Shown here piece after piece: positions 44,186 through 52,647 of a stretch of DNA of 64,000 bases (within the stretch, counting starts at the first letter, position 1; each line of letters begins with the position of its first letter). Location: contig NZ_JAVRHL010000003.1 in NCBI RefSeq assembly GCF_031846565.1, forward strand, positions 1-64,000, read 5' to 3'. The position numbers and the translations under genes are program-made. This stretch comes from Tropicimonas_B omnivorans (GTDB lineage: Bacteria > Pseudomonadota > Alphaproteobacteria > Rhodobacterales > Rhodobacteraceae). A model generated the notes under the pieces. That model was not told the origin of the DNA and ran no database searches. It worked only from the letters and a program-made list of their open reading frames with translations.

Positions 44186-44949
44186 TGGTCGGGCGGCGGC
44201 ACAATGCCGTTGGCATCCCGCCAGGCGTCGGCCAGGGCGGCTGCGATGTCGTGAAGCTTGCCGGCCTCTTGTCTCGGCTCGTCCATCCCGGCGCCCTTGA
44301 TCGACATCGACCAGCTCCCCGCACGGACCTTCAGGCTCGGATCGCGCGTCATCACGGCGGTCTGCGTGAGCGAGGCGAACCCCGAATAGCGGTAGCCGCA
44401 GGCATCGGCCGGATCGCCGAAGGAGGCGGAGAGGGATAGCTGAGGGGCGCCGGGCAGGGCGGCGGCCTCTTCCGGTGTCACGACCTCGAGACCTGCCTCC
44501 CCCAGGATACGGACAAAGGCATCATGCAGGTCCGCACCGAACGTATCCGGCAGGCCGGGCGGCGCCGAGATTCGGGTCGCGTCGAAGCCGACCTGCGTCA
44601 GGCCCTTCAGTGTCGCGCCCTTCTCGGCCATGGGCAGCGCCTCGAGATCGCCGAGGTCCGGCGCGGCGGAGGGCGCACCGGAATCGCAGATCTGCGGAGC
44701 GGCCAAGTGCGATGCGTGCCGCATGGTGGCGAAGAGCCTGCGTACGGTCGCGGTTTCGCCCGGCTCGAAGGGGCGGCTTTCGTACGATCTGAGGGCCGGG
44801 CAGCTGGCCGCCTCGGCGCAGGACGGATCGGGCCGGGCCTGCTCGTGCAGGATCCAGAAGCTCTCCGTACGTCTCTCCTGCGCACAAGCGGGGGCAGCAG
44901 ACGCGAGGGAGGCCAGAAAGAGGATGCGCAGTATCGGTGTCATCGGCAT
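44182..44949 (-). CDS. Secreted hypothetical protein of the glycan locus
   Basis: A 255-residue protein with signal peptide (PILRILFLASLASAAPACAQ). The mature part has a conserved-looking helix-strand order: DLHDAFVRILGEAGLEVVTPEEAAAL, PQLSLSASFG, FASLTQTAVMTRDP and a C-terminal helix HDIAAALADAWRDAN. That arrangement recalls the alpha/beta folds of small periplasmic components such as LptE or the CsgG base, but no family is assigned. Cysteines at CAEAASC, C in QICDSG and C in ADACGY may form disulfides. Start at 44949 has GAGGAT nearby. It sits between the nucleotidyltransferase and the synthase and overlaps both reading frames' ends. Confidence 0.6.
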   Translation of the reverse strand: MPMTPILRILFLASLASAAPACAQERRTESFWILHEQARPDPSCAEAASCPALRSYESRPFEPGETATVRRLFATMRHASHLAAPQICDSGAPSAAPDLGDLEALPMAEKGATLKGLTQVGFDATRISAPPGLPDTFGADLHDAFVRILGEAGLEVVTPEEAAALPGAPQLSLSASFGDPADACGYRYSGFASLTQTAVMTRDPSLKVRAGSWSMSIKGAGMDEPRQEAGKLHDIAAALADAWRDANGIVPPPDQ

Positions 44950-44956
44950 GGCATCC

Positions 44957-46393
44957 TCAGGCACTTCGGCGGGCGGGACGCCAGGATCCGCGGTCCTGCG
45001 GGGAGGCTTCTTGCGGGAGCGGCGTCGTGTCCCGGCCGGTTCCGGTGAGATCGAGATGACGCGTCGGGCCCGCCAGGACGCGGTACAGGCGGCTCTTCTC
45101 GGCGAGCCGCGTTCCGGCCTCGACCATGCTGTGGGAGACGCGACTGTTCCGCCCGATCACCGCGCCGGCTCCGATGACGCAGGGTCCATGCAGTTCGGCT
45201 CCGGCCTCGATCACCGCGCCGGCGCCGACATGGCAGGGCCCGTGCAACCGCGCCCGGCGCGAGATCTCCGCCCCCGGGGCGATCCAGAGGCCCGGCCGGA
45301 CGCGCTGGCTGGCGGGAAGTATCCCCGGCAGGTTGCCTTCGAGCGCGGCACGCATCGCGCCATGATACTCCTCTGCGTTGAAGATCGCGCGCCAGCGGAA
45401 GGCCCCGGTGTAGGCGCTCACATGGCCGCCGGACGCGATCAGACGCGGCAGCAGTCCCGTTGCGAGCCCGCCCCCGGCCACGTCTCCGAGCCGGTTCAGG
45501 ATGTCCGCGCGGATGATGTAGATGCCAGCCTCGGCGCTCCCGGTCGCTCCCGCCGGGTCGATCCCGGTGATCCGGCCCTTGCCGTCGTTCTCCAGCCGGA
45601 CACCACGTCGCTCTCCACCGAGACAGGAGGCGGCGAAGGTCACGTCGGCGCCCTGCTGCTTGTGCCATGCCGCCATGGCGCCGAGGTCCGGATCGCCGAG
45701 GATGGGGCCCGCAACGACCACGACATCGCCGCCGAAGGCCGCGTGGCGCGTGGCCATGCCGGCCAGCGTCTCGACGGCTCCGCCCTCTCGGGGCATGCTT
45801 GCGGCGCTGCAGAAGAACTGTGCCTGTCCCGGAACCGGGTTGTCATGCAGATGGGCCGGCAGGTCCCTGTCCGGATCCGCGGCATCGATGAGGACGTCGC
45901 CGAGCCCGAACCGTGCGAGATGCTTCAGCTGGTGCGCCAGAAGCGGCTGGCCCGCGATGTCGAGGAGCGGCGCCGGCGGACCGCCGGGAACGGGGCCGGG
46001 CCGGTCTGCGCCGCACAGGATCACGGCGCGGTGGTTGCACAGCTGCAGCGCCCGGAAGGGAGGGTCCGCCAGGGCGCTCGCGGCGTCGTCGTGACAGGGC
46101 AGGATCCCGCCCAGCCCGGCCTTCTGCAGATGGCGCCGCGTCGTGTCGCCGAGGCCGCAGAAGGTGAGGCGCAGACGATCGCCGTAGCGCCCGTAGAGCT
46201 CGACTAGGGACGCAGTGCCCGATGCGCTTGCCCCCGTCATCGCCGACAGATCGATGATGGCGGCCGACACGCCGCGGGCCAGGGCTTCGTCACAGACCCG
46301 TCCGATGGCCTCGATGGCACTCATGCGCAGCGTCGTGCCTTTGAGGCGCAGGTGGATCAGGCGCAGGGAAACATCTTCGACCGAGACCAGCAT
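44957..46393 (-). CDS. STAS - nucleotidyltransferase - left-handed beta-helix fusion protein
   Basis: A 478-residue protein with three parts. Residues 1-100 look like a STAS domain (LRLKGTTLRMSAIEAIGRV, AAIIDLSAMTGASASG with the conserved serine region, LTFCGLGDTTRRHLQKAGL). Residues about 115-340 resemble a nucleotidyltransferase (RAVILCGA, PAPLLDIAGQPLLAHQLKHL, GIYIIRADILNRL, AFRWRAIFNAEEYHGAM), although the usual GxGTRLxPLT loop is degenerate (GADRPGPVPGGPPAP). Residues about 360-440 carry hexapeptide repeats of a left-handed beta-helix (PGAEISRRARLHGPCHVGAGAV and repeats). Start at 46393 follows GGAG. It may supply or sense NDP-sugar for the synthase; a STAS fusion of this sort is unfamiliar to me. 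Confidence 0.72.
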   Translation of the reverse strand: MLVSVEDVSLRLIHLRLKGTTLRMSAIEAIGRVCDEALARGVSAAIIDLSAMTGASASGTASLVELYGRYGDRLRLTFCGLGDTTRRHLQKAGLGGILPCHDDAASALADPPFRALQLCNHRAVILCGADRPGPVPGGPPAPLLDIAGQPLLAHQLKHLARFGLGDVLIDAADPDRDLPAHLHDNPVPGQAQFFCSAASMPREGGAVETLAGMATRHAAFGGDVVVVAGPILGDPDLGAMAAWHKQQGADVTFAASCLGGERRGVRLENDGKGRITGIDPAGATGSAEAGIYIIRADILNRLGDVAGGGLATGLLPRLIASGGHVSAYTGAFRWRAIFNAEEYHGAMRAALEGNLPGILPASQRVRPGLWIAPGAEISRRARLHGPCHVGAGAVIEAGAELHGPCVIGAGAVIGRNSRVSHSMVEAGTRLAEKSRLYRVLAGPTRHLDLTGTGRDTTPLPQEASPQDRGSWRPARRSA

Positions 46394-46416
46394 CGGGATA
46401 CTCCGGAACAAGGGGA

Positions 46417-47559
46417 TCAGGCGGCGGTAGCCGGGCGGAAGCGGCGCGGAAGGGGCAGGGGCCCCAGTCCGATCGTCCAGGCGAGCGGCGGGCAGCGTCC
46501 GATCAGCCAGACGAGCGCGGAGGTGCCGCTGAGGGCGACCCCGATCTTCACGCCGATCTGCAGGATCGGGCTCAGGGGCACGCCGGAGATCGCAATTTCC
46601 GCCAGATCGAGGAAGATCGGGTGGCAGAGATAGATCCCGAACGCATAGGGCGCGGCCACGCTGATCCACCCGGGCCAACGCCGCCCGGCGAAACACATGC
46701 AGATCGCGAAGAGCACGATCGGCATCAGGTAGTCGGCCCAGTAACCTGCGGTGAAGCCATACGGCCACTCGCCCTTCTGCACGGTGAGCCACGTCGCCGC
46801 GAGCTTGGCGAGAAAGAGCGCGGCGCCGGCAAAGAGAAGCGGCGGCACCCATGCCTCTCGCGCGTCCGCCGGATCGGCCAGCCCGCCGCTCGTCCGCCAC
46901 AGGCCGAGGAACGCGCCGGCCACCATGCCGTACCCGACATAGGTCAGGCACTTCACGAAACGTACGATCCAGGACAGGGCTTCGGTGTCCCAGAAGGTGG
47001 AATATACGAACCCGTCCAGCTCCCGCTTCAGGGCCAGCGTTGCCAGGACCCCGAGGCCAAGGATGGGTTGCTTCACGGCAAGCCGGAAGAGCGGATAGGC
47101 CAGGATGATGCCGAAAAGGGTCGGGATGAAGTGCATATGGTACTTCGATGCGCCGAGGAGCAGGTACCGCGCCCAGATGACCGGGTCGGCGAGTTCGGCG
47201 CGCAGGGCCGTGCCGTAGCCGAACGCGTCGGCCTTAAGGAGGCTGTAGAAGGCATAGAAGACCGTCCAGAAGACGAAGGGCACGAGGAGGCGGCGCGCCT
47301 GGTCGGCAATGACCCTCGAATAGGAGCGCGGCCTGCGGTCCAGCGACATCAGGAGCAGGAACAGAGCTATGATGATGAAGAGTTCGGTGCGCGCGACGTA
47401 GATAATCGCGCGCACCAGCATCGGCGCAATCCGCTCGACTTCGGAATAGTCGACGAACGGTTGCCCATTGGCATCCGCTGTCGCATGCAGTCCGATCATC
47501 GACACACCCGCGGTCAGCCGCAATGTATCGAGCCAGACATAGCGTTCGGTCTGCGCCAT
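46417..47559 (-). CDS. Acyltransferase family 3 membrane protein (OpgC/OafA-like)
   Basis: A 380-residue integral membrane acyltransferase with about ten helices. Family marks: YVWLDTLRLTAGVSMIGLHA with the R/H pair (residues 7-30), the DRRPRSYSRVIADQARRLLVPF loop with the conserved Arg-Arg, and ASKYHMHFIPTLFGIILAYP. Relatives transfer acetyl, succinyl or other acyl groups to periplasmic or surface glycans, and OpgC succinylates osmoregulated glucans. Start at 47559 has GGGGAAG upstream. As first gene of a six-gene minus-strand operon it most likely decorates the locus polymer. Confidence 0.85.
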   Translation of the reverse strand: MAQTERYVWLDTLRLTAGVSMIGLHATADANGQPFVDYSEVERIAPMLVRAIIYVARTELFIIIALFLLLMSLDRRPRSYSRVIADQARRLLVPFVFWTVFYAFYSLLKADAFGYGTALRAELADPVIWARYLLLGASKYHMHFIPTLFGIILAYPLFRLAVKQPILGLGVLATLALKRELDGFVYSTFWDTEALSWIVRFVKCLTYVGYGMVAGAFLGLWRTSGGLADPADAREAWVPPLLFAGAALFLAKLAATWLTVQKGEWPYGFTAGYWADYLMPIVLFAICMCFAGRRWPGWISVAAPYAFGIYLCHPIFLDLAEIAISGVPLSPILQIGVKIGVALSGTSALVWLIGRCPPLAWTIGLGPLPLPRRFRPATAA

Positions 47560-47796
47560 TTGCTTCCCCAATCCCCTCACAGGATCCACACTTCACGGCG
47601 ATCAGGTTTGGCAGCGCGGGCCTAATTTAATCTGAACGGCATCAATCGCTTGGCGCTTTCGTTTGCAGCAAATTTAGAGTTTCGGATTTCTCGAAAATTG
47701 CGTGTTCCTTTTCCCGGAATGCACAAGCGGAATATCTCGGGATTAACGATAATTTATGTCCTGGCCCCTATCGCGGAGGCAAAGGAAAGGAATCCG

Positions 47797-48390
47797 ATGT
47801 CTCTCACTCGACTGATCAGCACCGCCCTGCTCGCACTCGGCCCGTTGCCGTCGATCGCCAGTGACGCGCTGTCGGCGCAGGATTGCGCCGCTCTCTGGCA
47901 GGCCTACGGCGTCGCCCACGCCTCCTGCCGCGAGGCGCTGGGCGGACAAAAGGCCCACCCTCCGGTGGCGGAGGCCGCGCCCGAAACGGCGCCGCTCGCC
48001 ACATCGACGCCCCCCGTCGCTCCCGGCCGTCTGACCCGGCAGGAACGACAGGACAATCTCGTCTTCTCGGCCGGCAATGCCGTGATCGATGAGGGGATGA
48101 GCGACCAGCTCGACCGTCTGGCGGGCGCGCTGGAAACGCCGCCGCTCGCGGAGGCGTGCCTGCGCCTCGTCGGTCATGCGAACCGCACCGCCGGTGACGA
48201 CCGGGCCGCCAATGTGCGCCTTGCCCAGGAACGGGCCGAAGCGGTCGCTGAGGCGATCCGCGCGCGGCTCTCGAAGCCGGGCCGGATCCGCGAAATCACC
48301 AATGTCGGCGACCATCAGCCGTTGCCGGGCCGGCCCGTAAGCGCCCCCCTGAACCGCCGCGTGACGATCTACGCCCGCCGCTGCCCTTGA
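47797..48390 (+). CDS. OmpA-family periplasmic protein
   Basis: A 197-residue secreted protein. Signal peptide (LISTALLALGPLPSIAS), a short cysteine-bearing segment (QDCAALWQAYGVAHASCREAL), a proline-rich linker, then an OmpA C-terminal domain at about residues 85-195: FSAGNAVIDEGMSDQL, CLRLVGHANRTAGDDRAANVRLAQERAEAV (part diagnostic for peptidoglycan binding) and PLNRRVTIYARRC. Start at 47797 is preceded by AAAGGAAAGGA. It is divergent from the acyltransferase operon and surrounded by the glycan locus, so it may anchor the export apparatus to peptidoglycan. Confidence 0.8.
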   Translation: MSLTRLISTALLALGPLPSIASDALSAQDCAALWQAYGVAHASCREALGGQKAHPPVAEAAPETAPLATSTPPVAPGRLTRQERQDNLVFSAGNAVIDEGMSDQLDRLAGALETPPLAEACLRLVGHANRTAGDDRAANVRLAQERAEAVAEAIRARLSKPGRIREITNVGDHQPLPGRPVSAPLNRRVTIYARRCP

Positions 48391-48400
48391 GGGCGGAGCC

Positions 48401-49135
48401 TCAGAGCTCCGTCGCCCTGAGCGAGATCGCCTGCGCGCCCGGACCGGTTTCGCCTTCCGTCAGCCCGGCCTGCACCAGGTCCGCAAGGCCCGGCCAGCGC
48501 CGCGCATCGCGGCCGGTGCGGGCTTCGTGCGTTTCGATCCAGGCAAGGTAATCGATGACGTCGGCCAGCCCCGCGAGGGTCAGTTCCCTGTCTCGATAGC
48601 CCGGCTCCTCGATGATCAGGCGGACCTGCCGGTTCGACAGCCGCGCGACGAGCGCCTCCGGCACCGGACGGGCAAAGAGGCCGTCGAGAGCTTCCCGTCT
48701 GCGCCCGTCATCCAGCGAAATCCGCGCACCGGGTGTGATGGGCCCCAGAAGCCAGGGGGCCTGCGACCCGTCGAGCCGCAGGACAATGCCTGGGCCGCGA
48801 GCGACGCAGCCCCTGAGCGGCACCCGGCAGCTCACCGTCCAGGCCGAGCGCCGAAGCCCTTCCTCGACGGAGACAAACCGCGCGGTCCCTTCCGCGGCGA
48901 TCTGCGCAAAGAGATGCCAGCCCGGGTCCGGCGACCGGGCGGGGGCGGCGCCGAGCGAGGCCAGCCCCAGTCCACCGAGGGCCGCCAGCGCAATCGAGGA
49001 GCACCGCGCGCGCCAGCTCAAGCCCCTCAGAAGGCCCCTGCCGGCGCGGATGGCATGCATCGCGCCGGCGGACACGCAACGCTGCGCTTTCTCGAATGCG
49101 AGGCCTGACGGCAGATGCGATAGGGTCCTGAACAT
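48401..49135 (-). CDS. Unknown envelope protein, paralogue of the 49248-50750 product
   Basis: A 244-residue protein; start 49135 has a strong AAAGGAGG site. One hydrophobic segment (SSIALAALGGLGLASLGAAPA, residues about 50-70) follows a basic 50-residue N-terminus, so it is either a late signal peptide or a membrane anchor. The periplasmic part has VSCRVPLRGCVARGPGIVLR, WLLGPITPGARISLDDG and LAGLADVIDYLAWIET. These align by eye with three segments of the larger neighbour, so the two are divergent paralogues sharing a two-cysteine domain. No known family is recognised. It is co-directional with the second DUF3131 gene. Confidence 0.6.
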   Translation of the reverse strand: MFRTLSHLPSGLAFEKAQRCVSAGAMHAIRAGRGLLRGLSWRARCSSIALAALGGLGLASLGAAPARSPDPGWHLFAQIAAEGTARFVSVEEGLRRSAWTVSCRVPLRGCVARGPGIVLRLDGSQAPWLLGPITPGARISLDDGRRREALDGLFARPVPEALVARLSNRQVRLIIEEPGYRDRELTLAGLADVIDYLAWIETHEARTGRDARRWPGLADLVQAGLTEGETGPGAQAISLRATEL

Positions 49136-49247
49136 GACGATCCTCCTTTGCGAGATAGGAGGATGCAGCGTCGCAGGGTGCAGGGCCAAGGCTCGACCGC
49201 GTCACGAAGGCGGCGGTTCGAGAGAAGTCGAACGACCGCCCCTTTGC

Positions 49248-50750
49248 TCATTCAGTCGGGGGGAACACCGATTTGAAATAGTCGGTGAGGAGCTCGTACT
49301 CAGCCGGTGATACCGGACGTAATACGGCCGCTGCGGGGGGCATTGCGGGGTCCGCCGGGGCCGGATCGGCCTCGCCCGTCACCACGTCGTCCGTGCCCGG
49401 CAGGGGCGCAGCGATGCCGATCTCCGTCAGAAGTTCGGTCAGATCGGTCGCGGCCGGATCGGCCCCCGACATCGCCGGAGTGTCAGCGCCTTCCACTTGC
49501 ATCTGGAGCAGCATCACCGCCATCTGCGGGTCGAGCCCGATCTCGGTCATCAGGTAGCTCAGATGCTCCACCATCTTCGCATTCTCGGGAACGGGCTCCT
49601 CCGCGACCGCTTCGAGCGCGTCTCCGGGCGCTGAGGAGGCGGGCTCCGCCGCGCCGTCTGCCGGGGTCAGGGGAACGCCAATCGCGTCCATCCGGCCAAG
49701 GTTCAACTGGCGCTGAAGCTCGATGATCCGGGCTTCCAGGGAGGCAAGGCCGCCATGCGGCGCTGGATCGGCCGGTGGGGGTGCGAGCATCGCGGCGGTC
49801 TGCGGCGCGGCCGGATTGGCCGCCGGCGCCGAAGGCAGGTCCGCTTGAGCGGCTGCAGGAGGAGCGGCTGCAGGAGGGGCCGCCGGCGATGCGGCTGCCT
49901 CGGCGGAGCGCTGCAGGAGCAGTTCTCTCAGCAGGTTCAGTTCGCCGCGCACCTCAGCCACCTCGGAGCCTGCCGGATCGGGCGCCGCGGTGGGCATTGC
50001 CAGGACGGGAAGCATCGGCTGGGTCTGGGGTTGAGGCATCGGAGAGGCCCAGCTCTGCGGCTTGGTCAGGCGCCCGGCATCGGTGAGACCCGCGGCATTG
50101 GGGACCGGCCAGTCCCTTGGCAAAACGGTATAATCCTGTTTTGCGGCAACCCAGCGCAGGTAGGCGAAGACGGCACCGACGCCCGTCAGGGACACCCGCG
50201 CCTGCTCTTCCCCGTCGCGCCGGCGCACCAGCTCGCCGCCGCTGCCGAGAAGTGTCTCGAGCTGGGCGGTCAGCGGCATCAGGACCTGTTCGGGCAACTG
50301 GATCTCGCTCACGCCCTCGGCCAGGTGCAGGGTGTCGCCCTCCTGAACCCCGTCGAGCTTGATCTCGAATTGCCCGCGACCGTTCAGGAACACTGACAGC
50401 GGCCCCTTCCGGCCCATGCAGGACAACGTGCGGGGGCGGCAGACCACTTCGAAGATATCGGTGTCGAGCCGCGGTGTGGGGGCAAAGCGGGCATAGCCAT
50501 CCGGATCGAACCGGAAGTAGACGCCGCCCACGAGACCTTCCTGAAAGGTCGGCCATCCGAAGGCGCCGCGCAGCTCCTGCATGGCCTCCCGCGCGCCGAT
50601 CGCGAAGGGGATCGAGGTGTCGAGAACCGCGTTCTCCGATGCGAACCCGTCCGCGGAGGCGGGGTCAGCGGCGGTCTGTCCGGATGCGGCGACCGGAAGG
50701 ATGGCCCACAGCGCGAGCGCCGCGGCACCTGAAAGGGGGAACTGTCTCAT
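49248..50750 (-). CDS. Unknown periplasmic protein with Ala/Pro-rich middle
   Basis: A 500-residue secreted protein (signal LSGAAALALWAILPVAASG). Residues about 30-220 hold a domain with FEVVCRPRTLSCMGRKGPLS, FEIKLDGVQEGDTLHLAEGV and VSLTGVGAVFAYLRWVAA, matched by the smaller paralogue downstream. The middle (about 240-330) is an Ala/Pro/Gln-rich linker with a helical NLLRELLLQRSAEAAAS stretch. The C-terminus has MVEHLSYLMTEIGLDPQMAV and ends VSPAEYELLTDYFKSVFPP. The start overlaps the stop of the DUF3131 gene by one base (TGATG), indicating tight coupling. Function unknown; likely a structural partner of the DUF3131 protein. Confidence 0.65.
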   Translation of the reverse strand: MRQFPLSGAAALALWAILPVAASGQTAADPASADGFASENAVLDTSIPFAIGAREAMQELRGAFGWPTFQEGLVGGVYFRFDPDGYARFAPTPRLDTDIFEVVCRPRTLSCMGRKGPLSVFLNGRGQFEIKLDGVQEGDTLHLAEGVSEIQLPEQVLMPLTAQLETLLGSGGELVRRRDGEEQARVSLTGVGAVFAYLRWVAAKQDYTVLPRDWPVPNAAGLTDAGRLTKPQSWASPMPQPQTQPMLPVLAMPTAAPDPAGSEVAEVRGELNLLRELLLQRSAEAAASPAAPPAAAPPAAAQADLPSAPAANPAAPQTAAMLAPPPADPAPHGGLASLEARIIELQRQLNLGRMDAIGVPLTPADGAAEPASSAPGDALEAVAEEPVPENAKMVEHLSYLMTEIGLDPQMAVMLLQMQVEGADTPAMSGADPAATDLTELLTEIGIAAPLPGTDDVVTGEADPAPADPAMPPAAAVLRPVSPAEYELLTDYFKSVFPPTE

Positions 50751-52444
50751 CAGTAGTCAGCCTCGCTCTGGATCGAGTGGCGGAGGGCCGGCAGCCAGTC
50801 CTCTTCCCTCGGCGGATCGGGATAATTGCGCTTCTCGCGCACGTTCTGGTCGCGGTAGGCCGTGAACCAGACCTCGGTCGAGCCGGTATACGGCGTCAGG
50901 ATCGGGCCCTGCACCTTGTGCAGGAGTGCCGCCAGGATGATGCCGTTGTTGTTGGCGCTGACGATCTCGACCCGCCCCTGGCCGCCTTCGTAGAGCCCTT
51001 CGTACATTCCCCTCTCGGGGTCGTAGAGCTCGATGATCGCGTCGAAGAGCACATCGGTGTACTCGGTGTCCCACAGCGCCCACATCCCCAGCGCGGCCTT
51101 CGCGGCGACGGCGGCATGTTTGGGAGAATAGTCGCCCCTGGGCGTGACCGTGTTCCAGGGGTAACCGTCCGAGAAGATGCTGTCGTAGACGAAGTAGGGC
51201 GAGCCCTTCACGTTGTGTTCGGAGCGCGCCGTCATGAAGCCGGTCTGGCGCCAGCGCGCTTCTTGCACGGCATAGATCCGGTCGGCGAACTCGGCGCGCC
51301 AGCCATCCGAATGGAGCCAGGGCGGCGTGGTGTCGTCATGGGGCAGGTCGAAGCCGAGCTCGAGCCCGTCCTGCAGGTAGGATTCCGTCACCACGTAATT
51401 CTGCGAGTGGAAGATGCGGGGATCACGCCCGTCATAGGGCACCGCAACGCCGAACATCGAGGCGGTCAGGAAAGGCTCGGCGCGATGCGACAAGATCGGC
51501 TTGAAGCCCCAGAGCGCGAAGCCTTTGGCGGCATATTCCTCGTATCCCAGACGGCCTTCCTGCGCGTAGACGGTGTCCCCCGTCTTCTTGTTGACGTAGG
51601 CGCCGCGCATCAGCCCTTCCTCGTCGATGACGTTCGAGAAGTCCCATTTCAGCAGGACGGAATCGATGCTGTTGCCGAGATAGGGAAAGCGGTTCTTCAT
51701 GATCCGCATCCAGATCAGGAACCGGCCGATATCGAGCGCCGAGAAACCGATCTCGCCGTCCTTGTTGGCATAGTTCACCTTCGCCCCGGTGCGGGTGTGG
51801 TACACCTTGTTCGGCAACTCGTCGCGGAAGAGGTCGAGCGTCTTCAGCGTGGTCAGAAGCTGCACGGCGCGGCGGTCGAACTCCGGCTTCTCGATCAGGC
51901 ACAACTCGTAGGCCGCAACGAGACCGCTCATGTAGGAGGCGGTGTCCCACATCGTCGTCGAGGGGTAGCTGCCGACCGAATTGGCGAGGCCCGTTTCCTC
52001 CTGGGTAAAGGTCTCGAAATAGTGCCAGGCGACCTTCGCGGCGCGCATCTCCCGCTCGCTCAGGAACCCGCGGCGGGGCTTGTAGGGGCGAACATATTCG
52101 TTGCGCTTCGTATAGCTTCCGGGAGGCGCGTCGGCGGAGCCATCGTCCAGGCGGTCGTAATAGTCGGACGGCATCTCGCACATCCGCGGCGGCCTCTCGC
52201 GGCGCGGCTCGTCGCGGACCATGCTTGTCGTGACGCTCGGCAGGTTGCCCCGCATCAGCGCCGGCAGATCGTCCCGGTCGCCGCCGGCCATGATCGGCAC
52301 CGCCTCGTCGGGCTGGTTGAGAAAGATCGTCCGGGCCCCGATCGCGACCGTGGCCGTCAGCGCCATCATGCCGAGGGCGGACGCGCCGAAGGCGAGGCCA
52401 CCGAAACGGATCGTCTTTCGCGATGTCTGGCGAGTCGACCTCAT
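50750..52444 (-). CDS. Membrane-anchored DUF3131 protein (copy 2)
   Basis: A 564-residue protein. One N-terminal hydrophobic segment (GLAFGASALGMMALTATVAIG, residues about 15-35) probably anchors it in the inner membrane. The DUF3131 domain spans about 130-520: VAWHYFETFTQEETGLANSV, GSYPSTTMWDTASYMSGLVAA, LPNKVYHTRTGAKVNY, GYEEYAAKGFALWGF, and VSANNNGIILAALLHKVQGP. These blocks align one-to-one with copy 1 at 41020, so the two arose by duplication. Extra 70-residue inserts distinguish this copy. Start at ATG 52444; a TTG at 52450 is possible. It leads a minus-strand unit with the two unknown paralogues. Confidence 0.83.
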   Translation of the reverse strand: MRSTRQTSRKTIRFGGLAFGASALGMMALTATVAIGARTIFLNQPDEAVPIMAGGDRDDLPALMRGNLPSVTTSMVRDEPRRERPPRMCEMPSDYYDRLDDGSADAPPGSYTKRNEYVRPYKPRRGFLSEREMRAAKVAWHYFETFTQEETGLANSVGSYPSTTMWDTASYMSGLVAAYELCLIEKPEFDRRAVQLLTTLKTLDLFRDELPNKVYHTRTGAKVNYANKDGEIGFSALDIGRFLIWMRIMKNRFPYLGNSIDSVLLKWDFSNVIDEEGLMRGAYVNKKTGDTVYAQEGRLGYEEYAAKGFALWGFKPILSHRAEPFLTASMFGVAVPYDGRDPRIFHSQNYVVTESYLQDGLELGFDLPHDDTTPPWLHSDGWRAEFADRIYAVQEARWRQTGFMTARSEHNVKGSPYFVYDSIFSDGYPWNTVTPRGDYSPKHAAVAAKAALGMWALWDTEYTDVLFDAIIELYDPERGMYEGLYEGGQGRVEIVSANNNGIILAALLHKVQGPILTPYTGSTEVWFTAYRDQNVREKRNYPDPPREEDWLPALRHSIQSEADY

Positions 52445-52647
52445 CGGCAATGTCTTTCTGTTTCGGGCGATTGTTCCGGGCTCCGCAGCTTGCGGAATGC
52501 AGGGCCGCCCGGGATGTGACGGTGTCGATAATTGGCAAATCCGGCTTAAGAAAATGAGAATCGCGACCGGCCCCGAAGGCGCGGAATTTCCAAAAATCTT
52601 ATGCAGTTCAGTGCGCTTGAAAGGGCTTTCTTAAATGAGGGGGGCGT

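Noticed and set aside
42518..44254. 578-codon plus-strand frame opposite the GT2 synthase
   Set aside because: GC-rich antisense frame; the GT2 motifs on the other strand are decisive.
44630..46207. 525-codon plus-strand frame opposite the STAS fusion protein
   Set aside because: Antisense shadow of a gene with clear hexapeptide repeats.
47560..47796. Possible small gene between acyltransferase and ompA-like gene
   Set aside because: A frame extends the OmpA-like gene upstream to 47650, but the signal peptide and ribosome site place the start at 47797; the rest is AT-rich promoter DNA.
50474..52519. 681-codon plus-strand frame opposite DUF3131 copy 2
   Set aside because: Antisense shadow without motifs; DUF3131 copy 2 matches copy 1 block by block.
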